Part shown: piece after piece, positions 17,858-25,940 of the stretch
Position numbering within the stretch: the first letter of the stretch is position 1
Layout of the letters: each line of letters starts with the position of its first letter
NCBI GenBank assembly: GCA_002404055.1
Contig: DHIZ01000107.1
Span: 7,020-71,019 of the forward strand
Reading direction: 5' to 3'
Source of the DNA: Chloroflexi bacterium UBA4733
GTDB taxonomy: Bacteria > Chloroflexota > UBA4733
Length of the DNA stretch: 64,000 nucleotides
Translations under genes and position numbers: made by a program
The notes under the pieces: model-generated
Told to the model about the DNA's origin: nothing
The model's input: the letters and a program-made list of their open reading frames with translations, nothing else
Databases searched by the model: none

Positions 17858-18562
17858 TCAGGCCGACCCCAGAGTCGCCTCGCGCCCGTCCTCCTGCAGC
17901 GTCTCCAGGAGCAGTGCGGTCAGCTCGCGTGGCGCTTGCAGGACGGCCCCGTGCCCGCTGGCCAGCTCCCGATAGCGCCAGCCAGGCTCACCTTGCAGCC
18001 GCTCAACGACGTGGTCAAGGATGGTCGATCGAGGGTTGGTGCAGCGAATGAAGGTGCGCGGCACTTTGGACGCGGCGGCGTTGGTGAGCCGGATCGGCTG
18101 CAAGTAGGTCTGCAGCGGCTGGGCAGCCGCCCGTGGTCCGGCGTTCTTGCCGGGGGGAATGCGCCAGCCATCGCCCTGGGCGCGCGCGGTCGCCAGCCAG
18201 CCCTCGCGCGCCTGGGGAAACAGGTCGGCCACGGCCTCGCCATCCCTGGGAACCATGGCGTCGACATAGACGACATGGGCCAGCCGCTCGGGCACACGAT
18301 CGGCGACGCCGGTGATGACCATGCCGCCGTAGCTGCCCCCTACCAGCACGGCCTGCTGGAGATCCTCGTAGACCAGGACGTTGACGACATCCTGGATGTG
18401 CGTGTCCAGGTTGGTATCCGGGCGGGCAAGGTGTACCCGCTCGCCAAGTCCGGTCAGTGTAGTGGCAACAAGCTCGTGGCCGGCTGCACGCAGCCTCGCT
18501 CGCATCTGGGCCCAGACCCACGCCCCGCCGTGACTGCCGGAAACCGTGACGAACACTGCCAT
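17858..18562 (-). CDS. Alpha/beta hydrolase, esterase of the MES/pyrethroid-hydrolase type
   Basis: This 234-residue protein starts with TVSGSHGGAWVW (oxyanion region) and has the nucleophile elbow G-G-S77-Y-G-G, the acid region HVVYVDAMVP and the late catalytic histidine in ELASGHGAVL. This compact form matches salicylate-esterase/hydroxynitrile-lyase-like bacterial hydrolases acting on small esters. ATG 18562 follows GGAGGGG. It is the last gene of a long minus-strand cluster running from 25.8 kb, about 100 bp after an SBP stop. Confidence 0.85.
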   Translation of the reverse strand: MAVFVTVSGSHGGAWVWAQMRARLRAAGHELVATTLTGLGERVHLARPDTNLDTHIQDVVNVLVYEDLQQAVLVGGSYGGMVITGVADRVPERLAHVVYVDAMVPRDGEAVADLFPQAREGWLATARAQGDGWRIPPGKNAGPRAAAQPLQTYLQPIRLTNAAASKVPRTFIRCTNPRSTILDHVVERLQGEPGWRYRELASGHGAVLQAPRELTALLLETLQEDGREATLGSA

Positions 18563-18602
18563 CGTACTCCCCTCCTAATCTTCATCTTCCTGTTCGTGTC
18601 CA

Positions 18603-18620
18603 CCAGACGCGAGCGTCTGG
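18603..18620. repeat. 8-2-8 perfect hairpin between SBP and esterase genes
   Basis: CCAGACGC-GA-GCGTCTGG lies at 18603-18620, between the SBP stop (18668) and the esterase start (18562) on the minus strand. No U-tract follows. It could be an attenuating or mRNA-processing hairpin. Confidence 0.4.
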
Positions 18621-18667
18621 CGGACCGCGAGCATTTGCGGACATCGTGCATATCGCGGCCGAGCGCA

Positions 18668-20146
18668 TCACGGCTGGGCCAGGATGCCGTTGATCTGGGC
18701 TGCAGCGGCGCGCAGACCGTCGGTCACGCCCACCGTGCCGGCAAAGACCTGTTGCCCTTGCTTGACGTATGCTGCCCAGACCTGATCAGCGTGCGGCGGG
18801 ACGGACGTAGGTACCCCTAGCTTGCTGGCAATGTCCACGATCTTGCCGATGCTCGCCGGCACCGGATGCTGCTGGAGCTCCTGCTTGGCCCACTGCTGCA
18901 AGGCCACCAGTCGGGACGGCAGGTTGCCGGGAAAGAGCACCTGCGCCGGCGTTTGGTTCAGGATCCACCAGCTCAGGAAGCCCCACGCCTCGTCCTGGTG
19001 CTTGCTCAAAGGCGAGAGGCCGTGCGTCGGCGCCGCGATTAGCAGCGAGTACTGACCGGCCGGCCCTTTCGGCGGCCAGGCGATATCCCAGTCCAGCGAG
19101 GGATTCGTCTGCAAAGTGCTGACCAGTGAACTTGGCCCGATCTGCAGCGCCACCCGGTTGGTTTCGAAGGGCGCTAGTTTCACCTTAAGGGGTTGCCACT
19201 CACTTGCCGGGAAGGTGACCTGATATTTCTGGATCAGATCAAGCAGATACTGGTGCTCGGCCAGCGAGGCGGGGCTGTCGACCAGCGCTTTCGTGCCGTC
19301 GGCCGACACCTCCTGAAAGCCGAAGGAGTCGAGGCATGTCAGGAAGAACGCGCCGTGGGGCGGCAGCAAGACATCGAGACCCCAGGACGCCTGGCTCGGG
19401 TCGGTGCTCTGATTGGTCAGCTTCTGGCCGAGCGCCAGCGCCGTCGTCTGGTAGTCCAGGTTGTCGCCCGGATCGAGCAGACCGGCGCGCCGCAGGAGCG
19501 CCTTGTTGTAAAAGAGCACGTCCGTGGACAGCATGGTGCCCCAGGCCCACAGCTTGCCCCCGTTCTGGGGGTAGCGCCCCTGCGCCAGCGCGGCGCTGAC
19601 GTAGTTGCGCTGATCGATGCCACTGCGGGCGACGAAGGAATCCAGGTCCATCAGCACTTGCCCCCGGGCGAAGCTCTGCAAATGGTAGAAGTCAATCTCG
19701 ATGAGGTCTGGCGGGTCGCCCGCGGCGGTCTCCGCCAGCATTTTCGTGTCGAGGGCATTGCTGCTGGCGCTGTACTCGACCGTGATGGTGAGGCCGGGAT
19801 GGAGTTGCTGGTAGGGAGCGATCAACTCCTTGTTGTAGACCGCCTGGCTCGGCGCCTGGCCCATCCAGGAGCCGATGCGTAAGCCAATGGAGCGAGAGCC
19901 TGGCGGCGTGGGGCGGGCGCTTGCCGTCGAGGCGCTCCTGCTTGGCGCGACGGTGGTGGCGCCCGTTCGCGCCGCCGTGGGAACCGCGCTCGGTGAGGAG
20001 GCGCTCGCGCTGGACGTTGCGCTGGACGTACCGGAGCAAGCGGCCAGCACGCCGGTTCCCAGGCCAGCCAGGCTGAGGAGCGCTGCAACTCGCCCCAGCA
20101 TGGAGCGCCGGCTCAGGCGCCGAGCAGAGAGCATCACGGGAATCAT
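18668..20146 (-). CDS. Extracellular solute-binding lipoprotein
   Basis: This 492-residue SBP has a twin-arginine-like RRLSRRSMLG segment and lipobox LAAC, then a Ser/Ala/Thr-rich linker of about 55 residues. Typical sugar-SBP stretches follow: GDPPDLIEIDFYHLQ and VLFYNKALLRRAGLL. The C-terminal block EAWGFLSWWILNQT resembles the SBP at 57895-59412, its probable paralog here. ATG 20146 is preceded by AAGGAGAGG. It lies downstream of the SGNH-type gene on the same strand. No transport partner is encoded nearby. Confidence 0.85.
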   Translation of the reverse strand: MIPVMLSARRLSRRSMLGRVAALLSLAGLGTGVLAACSGTSSATSSASASSPSAVPTAARTGATTVAPSRSASTASARPTPPGSRSIGLRIGSWMGQAPSQAVYNKELIAPYQQLHPGLTITVEYSASSNALDTKMLAETAAGDPPDLIEIDFYHLQSFARGQVLMDLDSFVARSGIDQRNYVSAALAQGRYPQNGGKLWAWGTMLSTDVLFYNKALLRRAGLLDPGDNLDYQTTALALGQKLTNQSTDPSQASWGLDVLLPPHGAFFLTCLDSFGFQEVSADGTKALVDSPASLAEHQYLLDLIQKYQVTFPASEWQPLKVKLAPFETNRVALQIGPSSLVSTLQTNPSLDWDIAWPPKGPAGQYSLLIAAPTHGLSPLSKHQDEAWGFLSWWILNQTPAQVLFPGNLPSRLVALQQWAKQELQQHPVPASIGKIVDIASKLGVPTSVPPHADQVWAAYVKQGQQVFAGTVGVTDGLRAAAAQINGILAQP

Positions 20147-20251
20147 GTCCTCTCCTTTTCACGCTGTGACGAACAGCTAACGCCAACGCTCCAGCTCCGG
20201 CCGCCCAACGGCACAGTGGCCGGCCGCGCTGAGGCCGGCGCGGGCGCTCGC

Positions 20252-21208
20252 TTACTGCGCTACGAACCACCCTTTCGCCGTGTCGTCGGACTTCAGGAAG
20301 CGCAGCAGCAACGCGGTAGTCTTCTGGCAGCCACTGACCGACGGGTGGAGTCCGTCGGCGCGAACGTCTTCGGGCGTCCAGGTCAGGCCATCACTGCGGC
20401 CTTTGGTCCCGTCGGTCCACAAATACGGCCCCCAGGCCAGCCATGGTCGCTTCACTCCGCTGTTGATCGCCTCTTCGATCAGCCACTTGACGGCGAAGCC
20501 GTTGTGATAGCTGTGGGGCTCCGGGCTGGAGTCGCGGGTGGAGTAACCCCCGTAGGTGCGGCTCGCGGCGTAGATGAGTTGCAGGTTGGGATAGCGCCGC
20601 GCCAGCAGCGCGATATCGGCGGCGAAGGCGCGTTGCTGGTGGCGCGCCTCCTCCGGGAATCCGCCGAGGAACAGGCGCTTGGGGATGACCTCCTTGAACC
20701 AGACGACCTGCACCTGCGCATCGCTGAGGCCGGCCTGGCGCATACGCTCGTCGACCACCTTCCAGTAGTTGGCGTCGGGGTTGCTGATGATCAGGGCATT
20801 CTGGCTGCCCTGGGCGCCATCAAGGAGCACCAGCCGGGGGTTCTTCTGCCGGTCGCCATCAGCTTCCAGCTTGAACGCGGAGAACTCCTGGGTGGTGTTG
20901 GAGTAACCGATGCTCAGGAAGACAATCGCACCGTCCGTCGCCGGTACACCGTCCTGGTTCAGCGGCTGCACCGCCCGGGCGCGCCCTAGCCCGATCTGCC
21001 GGTAGGCGGCCGGCGGCTCATTCTTGCCGCCGGGGTACAGCCCGCCCTGGAACCCCTCATGAGTAGCCGTTCCCAGATCGGTCAGGGGAATGAGACCCAC
21101 AGAGGTGCGGCTGAAGTCGACCATGCTCTCCAGAATACGGGCGGCGGGATTGGCGCCCGGCCGTGGCACTTCGGGTCCCGGAGCATCACCGGTCGGCGGC
21201 GTTGTCAT
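20252..21208 (-). CDS. SGNH/GDSL-type hydrolase-like protein (paralog A)
   Basis: This 318-residue protein without an obvious signal peptide has an apparent SGNH block I in FLSIGYSNTTQEF (Ser after Gly-Tyr) and a late D-x-x-H pair in ADGLHPSVSG. RYPNLQLIYAASRTYGGYS lies between them. These features match SGNH-fold esterases/deacetylases. The family is otherwise undescribed to me. Its paralog at 31374-32291 shares the whole architecture, including RTSVGxxPLTDLGT and WLAWGPYLWTDG. In both places it neighbours the same SBP subtype, suggesting joint action on one substrate class. Confidence 0.75.
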   Translation of the reverse strand: MTTPPTGDAPGPEVPRPGANPAARILESMVDFSRTSVGLIPLTDLGTATHEGFQGGLYPGGKNEPPAAYRQIGLGRARAVQPLNQDGVPATDGAIVFLSIGYSNTTQEFSAFKLEADGDRQKNPRLVLLDGAQGSQNALIISNPDANYWKVVDERMRQAGLSDAQVQVVWFKEVIPKRLFLGGFPEEARHQQRAFAADIALLARRYPNLQLIYAASRTYGGYSTRDSSPEPHSYHNGFAVKWLIEEAINSGVKRPWLAWGPYLWTDGTKGRSDGLTWTPEDVRADGLHPSVSGCQKTTALLLRFLKSDDTAKGWFVAQ

Positions 21209-21476
21209 GACAGACCTCTATTCTCAGCGCATAGCGAACCGCGCTCGCCCTCCGAAGGGCATGGTCCACGGCTGTCCGTGACTGCTGCAGGCGCAAAGAG
21301 CCGTTCGGACTTCATCGGAGCACCCCAGCGCACAGACGCCGGGCAAAGAAGTCCAGCGTCAACTCCCAGGATTGCGCTATGGCTGCGGGCGAACCACGGT
21401 AGATGAAGCCGGTGGCCCGCGGGCGGGTCACTGGTTCCGTGTATTCCTGTGCCTCCGGGCGTGGGAGCGCTCAACG

Positions 21477-22979
21477 TTAACAAACCCCCACCGCGCTGCC
21501 GGTAACGCAGAGCTTCTTGCCAACGTTGGGTGCGAGGACGGCCGTCACCGCCGTCTGCACACTGGTCAGGGCCGCCGATACACTGGCCTGTCCTGCCCAC
21601 AGCGTGTTGTTCAGGATCGGGTTGAACACGGTCAGCAGATGGATGCTGTCGACGAAGGCGTGGGTAAACGGCGGCTTGCCGTGTTGGAGCGCCCCCTCGA
21701 AGGCCTGTTTGAGCTCCTCCTTCGGCAGGAGGGTGTACGTTGGATACCACTCGTCCAGCAGCGTGCGGTTGGCCGGCGGCGAACCGGTGGATGCCATCAT
21801 GCCGCGCAAACCCGCCGGGCCGGTGAGGTACGAGAGGAGGGCCCAGGCCTGATCGGGAACCCTGGACTTCGCCGCCAGCACGTAGGAATCCGGCAAGAGC
21901 GGATTGGTATTGGCCTTGTCCCGGGGAAAGGCGGCGATGCCCAGCTCGAATTTCACCGTCTTGAGGAATGGCGTAAGCGCGAAACCACCACGGAAGACCA
22001 TGGCGATGCGCTGCTCGGCAAACGGGTCCTGGTTCGCCGCCAGCCCAAGCGCTTTCACGTCCGCCGTGCTCGGCGCCACGTGCTCTTTGAACATCAGGTC
22101 GGCAAAGAAGGTGTAGGCAGCCTGGGCCCCGGCGCTGTCGAAGCTGGCCTTGGATGGGTAACCTGTGCTGTAGCCGTCGGCCGACCAGGGGTCGGCAGCC
22201 CACAGCCAGCCCTCGACGGTCTCATTGCTGACGCAGCCATTGCCATTGACGCCGTACTGCGCGTCAGCCTGACCCGGATTGCGGGTGAGTTGGCGCGCTG
22301 TGGCGGTCATGACCTCGACGGTCCAACTCTGGTCATCCCAGTTTGCCGGCGGCAGGGGCGCCCCTGCCTTCGTCAACAAGTCCTTGTTGTAGAAGAGGAA
22401 GGAGCCGTAGACGCTGTACGGCATCGCGATGACGTGGCCCTGCACGCTGAACAGGTCGCGCACGGGCTTGTCGAAGACGGTCATGTCCACCTTGTCGCGC
22501 TGGATGAACGGGGTGAGGTCGCGCACCATGCCCAACGCCCCGTAGCCGCGCGCTCCGGTGCCGGCGTGGGGCACCCAGAGGTCGGCCGGTGTGCCGCCGG
22601 CCTGCATTGTTTGCAGCTTGGCATCGAGCTGCGGTTGGGGAATGTTGAGCCATTCAACCTTGATGGCGGGATTGGCCTGCTCGAAGCCCGGGATGGCGAC
22701 ATCCTTCTCCCACTTGTTCCAGGTTGCGTCGGCCCAGGTCGCCCAGGTGACGGTCGCGGCGCCCGCCACAGGACGGCTCGACTGAGGAGCCGCCACTACG
22801 GTGCTGGATGCAGCCGCGGCGGTGCTGGCGCTGCGTGTCGTGGCCGCAATGACGGGCTTGGGGACGGGACCAACACTCGCTCCCGCCCCCAGGCTACAGG
22901 CGGCAAGCGGCCCCGTCGAGCTGATCGTGAGGACTCCGGTCAAGCGCAGTAAGTCCCGTCTTGTCAAACTGACAGGCAT
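21477..22979 (-). CDS. Extracellular solute-binding lipoprotein (paralog of 29664-31145)
   Basis: This 500-residue SBP has TRRDLLRL and lipobox LAAC. The mature part is very similar to the SBP at 29664-31145: both have TWATWADxxWNxWEKDVAIPGF-type openings, a DLWVPHAxTGARGY stretch, MPYSVYGSFLFYNKD and the closing APNVGK-x-CVTG. ATG 22979 follows AGGAGGGAG. It probably binds an oligosaccharide or polyol. It precedes the SGNH-type gene on the same strand, and 21209-21476 between them shows nothing recognisable. Confidence 0.87.
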   Translation of the reverse strand: MPVSLTRRDLLRLTGVLTISSTGPLAACSLGAGASVGPVPKPVIAATTRSASTAAAASSTVVAAPQSSRPVAGAATVTWATWADATWNKWEKDVAIPGFEQANPAIKVEWLNIPQPQLDAKLQTMQAGGTPADLWVPHAGTGARGYGALGMVRDLTPFIQRDKVDMTVFDKPVRDLFSVQGHVIAMPYSVYGSFLFYNKDLLTKAGAPLPPANWDDQSWTVEVMTATARQLTRNPGQADAQYGVNGNGCVSNETVEGWLWAADPWSADGYSTGYPSKASFDSAGAQAAYTFFADLMFKEHVAPSTADVKALGLAANQDPFAEQRIAMVFRGGFALTPFLKTVKFELGIAAFPRDKANTNPLLPDSYVLAAKSRVPDQAWALLSYLTGPAGLRGMMASTGSPPANRTLLDEWYPTYTLLPKEELKQAFEGALQHGKPPFTHAFVDSIHLLTVFNPILNNTLWAGQASVSAALTSVQTAVTAVLAPNVGKKLCVTGSAVGVC

Positions 22980-23009
22980 CGGCTTCCTTTCTCCCTCCTG
23001 GTTCCTTCC

Positions 23010-23819
23010 CTACCTAAATTGTGCGCTACTCGCGCCGACGAGGTGCTGCCACATCTCTCGGCGTAGAGCGCGCTCCTTGTAGTGGTCAGACTGCGAGCAC
23101 GTGCAGGCTTTCTCAAATGTGAGACGGCCGAGCGACCTGGTTGCCTGCTCCGGGTCGTGGTCCCAAGTCGGAACCGAGGGATCACTGAGCCGATCAAACA
23201 GGAACTTCAGCATGTAGCGCGCCGTGTCTCCCTCGTTGCGCGTCCCAGCATGCCAGATGTCGTAGTGCGCCAGGACAACGGCGCCGGCTCGAACCGTCAG
23301 GAGCACCTGGTCACGGAGATTGGCGTAGGTCGCCATGAGCTCAGTCGGGGCATTGCGGAAGTGGGTACCGGGGAGGATGACCGTCGGCCCCAACGCCTCG
23401 GGGACGTCCTGCGGGTAGTAGAAGCCGAGCACGACGCGTATCTGGTGGTGACGTTGGTTCAGGCCATCCTGATGCCAGGCCTGGCTGCGCATCCCCGGTA
23501 GGCTGACGTGACAGTGCCGGTGCGACTTCATCCGATAATCGGCGCCGAGGAGACTGATGAGGGCCCCGTGGACTGCCGGGTGCTGCCACACCTGTTGCAA
23601 CTGGGGGACCAGATCAAGGATGGCGTCGCCGGGATTCTCCGCCGACCGCGCAAGGACCTGCGTGAGGTCGGCGTAGACCTCCCGATGGAACGCCGCCGGC
23701 AGGTCCGTCTCGATAATGTGGTAGCCACGGATGATAAACGAGATGACTTCATCGTCCGTGAGCAACACCTGTGCAGCAGTCTGCATGTCCGGCTGCCGGG
23801 TGAGTACTGCCTCACTCAT
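23010..23819 (-). CDS. Phytanoyl-CoA dioxygenase (PhyH)-family Fe(II)/2-oxoglutarate oxygenase
   Basis: This protein of about 269 residues has the facial-triad motif H-x-D in SQAWHQDGLN and a distal histidine/arginine region, LAHYDIWHAGTRNEGDTARYML. GPTVILPGTHFRN lies between them, as in PhyH-family hydroxylases. Such enzymes hydroxylate small molecules using 2-oxoglutarate and O2. The frame is open further upstream, but ATG 23819 (GGAGG 6 bases before) is preferred. It overlaps the stop of the 128-residue gene upstream, so the two are translationally coupled. Confidence 0.83.
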   Translation of the reverse strand: MSEAVLTRQPDMQTAAQVLLTDDEVISFIIRGYHIIETDLPAAFHREVYADLTQVLARSAENPGDAILDLVPQLQQVWQHPAVHGALISLLGADYRMKSHRHCHVSLPGMRSQAWHQDGLNQRHHQIRVVLGFYYPQDVPEALGPTVILPGTHFRNAPTELMATYANLRDQVLLTVRAGAVVLAHYDIWHAGTRNEGDTARYMLKFLFDRLSDPSVPTWDHDPEQATRSLGRLTFEKACTCSQSDHYKERALRREMWQHLVGASSAQFR

Positions 23820-24198
23820 CATATGCCTCCATCTTCTGTAGGATGAACTCGAAGCCGAGCACGTCGATCTCTCGGTCATCGAATGCCACGCGCAACTGCG
23901 GGAAACTGACGACTTGCCAGCCGTCCACGATGGCGGCATGGACGGTAGCGTAGGGCCACTGCACGTTGGATGCTACCTGCGTGACCGAGCCGCGAACGGG
24001 TTCGTGCAACGCCATACCGATGACGGGAGAGCGGATGCTCGGCGTGGACGCCTGCAAATAGAGGAGGCGTTGTCGACGGCAGCGGACAGGCAGATCCACT
24101 GCAGCGAGCAACTCGTCAAAGTCTTGCTCCGTCAACCCCCCGTTACGCAGTTTTTGGCGTGACCGCGCTGTCCAGGCTGCGACCTGTTCTCGCTCCAT
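23812..24198 (-). CDS. Small conserved-looking protein of unknown function
   Basis: This 128-residue soluble protein is not recognised. The N-terminal half is helical and charged (REQVAAWTARSRQKL, LTEQDFDELLAAV). The C-terminal half has beta-like segments (YATVHAAIVDGWQVVSF, IDVLGFEFILQKMEAYDE). It is encoded between an SBP and the PhyH-type oxygenase, whose start it overlaps by about 8 bases, implying equimolar expression and possibly a partner role. ATG 24198 follows AGAGGAG. Confidence 0.65.
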   Translation of the reverse strand: MEREQVAAWTARSRQKLRNGGLTEQDFDELLAAVDLPVRCRRQRLLYLQASTPSIRSPVIGMALHEPVRGSVTQVASNVQWPYATVHAAIVDGWQVVSFPQLRVAFDDREIDVLGFEFILQKMEAYDE

Positions 24199-24252
24199 GC
24201 TGACACGTGCTCCTCTCCCTCAAGGCGGCGAAGGCGAACGAGCGAGCGGCCG

Positions 24253-25788
24253 CTAGGTCGCGCTCAGCAACTGGTTGCCCTGGTCCGTGATCGTTCTGGC
24301 CACCTCCTGCGGTGACTTGCCTTCGTAGAGCAGGGAGGTGATCTCTGAGCTAAAGAGCTTGTCTACTTGCGATTGTTGCGGATTGTCTTTGGTCAGTGGC
24401 GGGAGGGAAAGCTGCCTCGCCGTCGCCTCGATCAGGGCCAGGTTGTGGGGCCTCTGCGTCCCCATGCTCTTCCGCCAGGCTGGTAGGTCCGACTGGCGTC
24501 CGACCATTTGGCCGTAGCTCACGGCGTTTTCCACATCGACGGCCGGGCTGAGCATGAAGGTGGCATAGGTCCAGGCGGCATCCTGCTGCTTCGAGGCAAG
24601 GGCAATACCCAGGTGGCCGACGTTGCCGTAGGTGGGATTGCCGGCCGGTCCGGCCGGCGTTGGCGCTACATCCCAGTCGAAGGAGGCCGTCCGCCACCAG
24701 GCGGCGGCGGCCATCCAGTAGATAGCCTGGGCGACGCGATTGCCCGTGATGAGGCCGTTGGATTTCGCTTCCCCCTGGAGGGGCATCGTCCGCAGTTGCG
24801 GTCCCAGCCGGTAGAGTACCTGCAGCGCCTGGACACCGGCATCGCTGTTGAGGATCACCTTGGTGCGGTCGGCGTTCATGTAGTCGGCGCCGTAGGCGTG
24901 GAGGAGGATCAGCACCCACGTCATCACCTCCCAGTCCTCGGGTGAGCCGAGACCGGCCTGGTCCAGGGTTTGGGGGGAGGAACGCTTCGTCATGGCCTGG
25001 GCGTTGTCGACGAGGGCATCCCAGGTCCACTGCTTGTTCTGCACCGCCTCGTCTGGCGTCGGGCGCCCGGCAGCAGCGAAGAGGTCTTTATTGTAGAAGA
25101 GCAAGGCAGCGCCCAGGCCGCCGGACATGGCCACCTGCGCGCCCTGGTACTGGTTGGCCTGACGCGCGGCCGGCCAGAAGTCCTGCCAGTTGAAAGCGGC
25201 GTCCTGCGCGATGCGGCTATCCAGCTTGAGCAGCACGCCCCGAACGGCCAGGTCGGCAACCCCGCCCGAACCGGGATAGGCCATGTTCAGCACGTCGGGG
25301 GGCGTATTGCTCGCCAGCATGATCAGCACCTTCTGGTTGATCTGCGCGCCGCCGGCCGTCACATAATCGACGCCGATGTCCGGGTGCTGCTGTCGGAACA
25401 ACTGGATGAAGTGCTGGCTGAGCTGATTCTGCGCCTGGGCGGCGGTCGTGTGACTCGTCACGATGATTGTGGTCTTCTGGGCAGCGGCGCTCTGCTGGGT
25501 AGCGGGCCCCGGAGTGGCTGTTGGGACAGGAACAGTTGTGACGGCCACGCTGCCGGCTGTGGCCGCCGTAGCCCTCGCGCGTGAGCTCGCAATGTTGGAC
25601 GCAGGCTGAGTCGCGACGGTCACGTTGCTCGTTTGTGCTGTGACTGCTGAGGTTGCCGTGCTGTCACAGGCGGTGAGGAGGGCGACCGCAGGGAGCGCGA
25701 TGCTGCCGCGGATGAGGGCCGGCGAGAGAGACCTGGTCGAGGGGCGCGTGCAGCATATGGCATGGTGAGCATGGCATTCTCCATCCAC
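24253..25788 (-). CDS. Extracellular solute-binding lipoprotein, probable N-terminal frameshift
   Basis: This SBP is paralogous to 44973-46430 (shared FNW-x-DFWPA, FYNKDLFAAAG and LTKR/MTKR blocks). The lipobox LTAC in RGSIALPAVALLTAC is clear, but the in-frame N terminus is odd. It contains HAHHAICC and lacks a twin-arginine motif. The most upstream ATG (25839) overlaps the operator at 25811-25838. A second frame starts at ATG 25772 behind GGATGGAG and gives GLSRRP. It would join the lipobox frame by one extra C near 25712-25716. The start is therefore uncertain; GTG 25788 is given provisionally. The cluster continues to 17858. Confidence 0.75.
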   Translation of the reverse strand: MDGECHAHHAICCTRPSTRSLSPALIRGSIALPAVALLTACDSTATSAVTAQTSNVTVATQPASNIASSRARATAATAGSVAVTTVPVPTATPGPATQQSAAAQKTTIIVTSHTTAAQAQNQLSQHFIQLFRQQHPDIGVDYVTAGGAQINQKVLIMLASNTPPDVLNMAYPGSGGVADLAVRGVLLKLDSRIAQDAAFNWQDFWPAARQANQYQGAQVAMSGGLGAALLFYNKDLFAAAGRPTPDEAVQNKQWTWDALVDNAQAMTKRSSPQTLDQAGLGSPEDWEVMTWVLILLHAYGADYMNADRTKVILNSDAGVQALQVLYRLGPQLRTMPLQGEAKSNGLITGNRVAQAIYWMAAAAWWRTASFDWDVAPTPAGPAGNPTYGNVGHLGIALASKQQDAAWTYATFMLSPAVDVENAVSYGQMVGRQSDLPAWRKSMGTQRPHNLALIEATARQLSLPPLTKDNPQQSQVDKLFSSEITSLLYEGKSPQEVARTITDQGNQLLSAT

Positions 25789-25810
25789 AACACAGTCTTT
25801 GACACGTGGA

Positions 25811-25838
25811 GGATAACGATACCATGGCAACGATCCCA
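25811..25838. promoter_or_regulatory. Tandem 14-bp operator pair (site B), divergent SBP/sulfatase
   Basis: The abutting 14-mers GGATAACGATACCA (25811-25824) and TGGCAACGATCCCA (25825-25838) fit the shared consensus, both with a central CG. They sit in the roughly 150-bp gap between the minus-strand SBP and the plus-strand sulfatase (25941), so either or both could be controlled. TTGACA at 25799-25804 is nearby but without a well-spaced -10. Confidence 0.6.
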
Positions 25839-25940
25839 CATGGTACTTTCTGAGCGAGTGCAGGCTTTCGTGGAGTCAGTACAGCCTCGCGCAAGCAGTG
25901 TACGGATTCTTTTCTTCCCAAGCGAGAGGAGCGCCCGATT

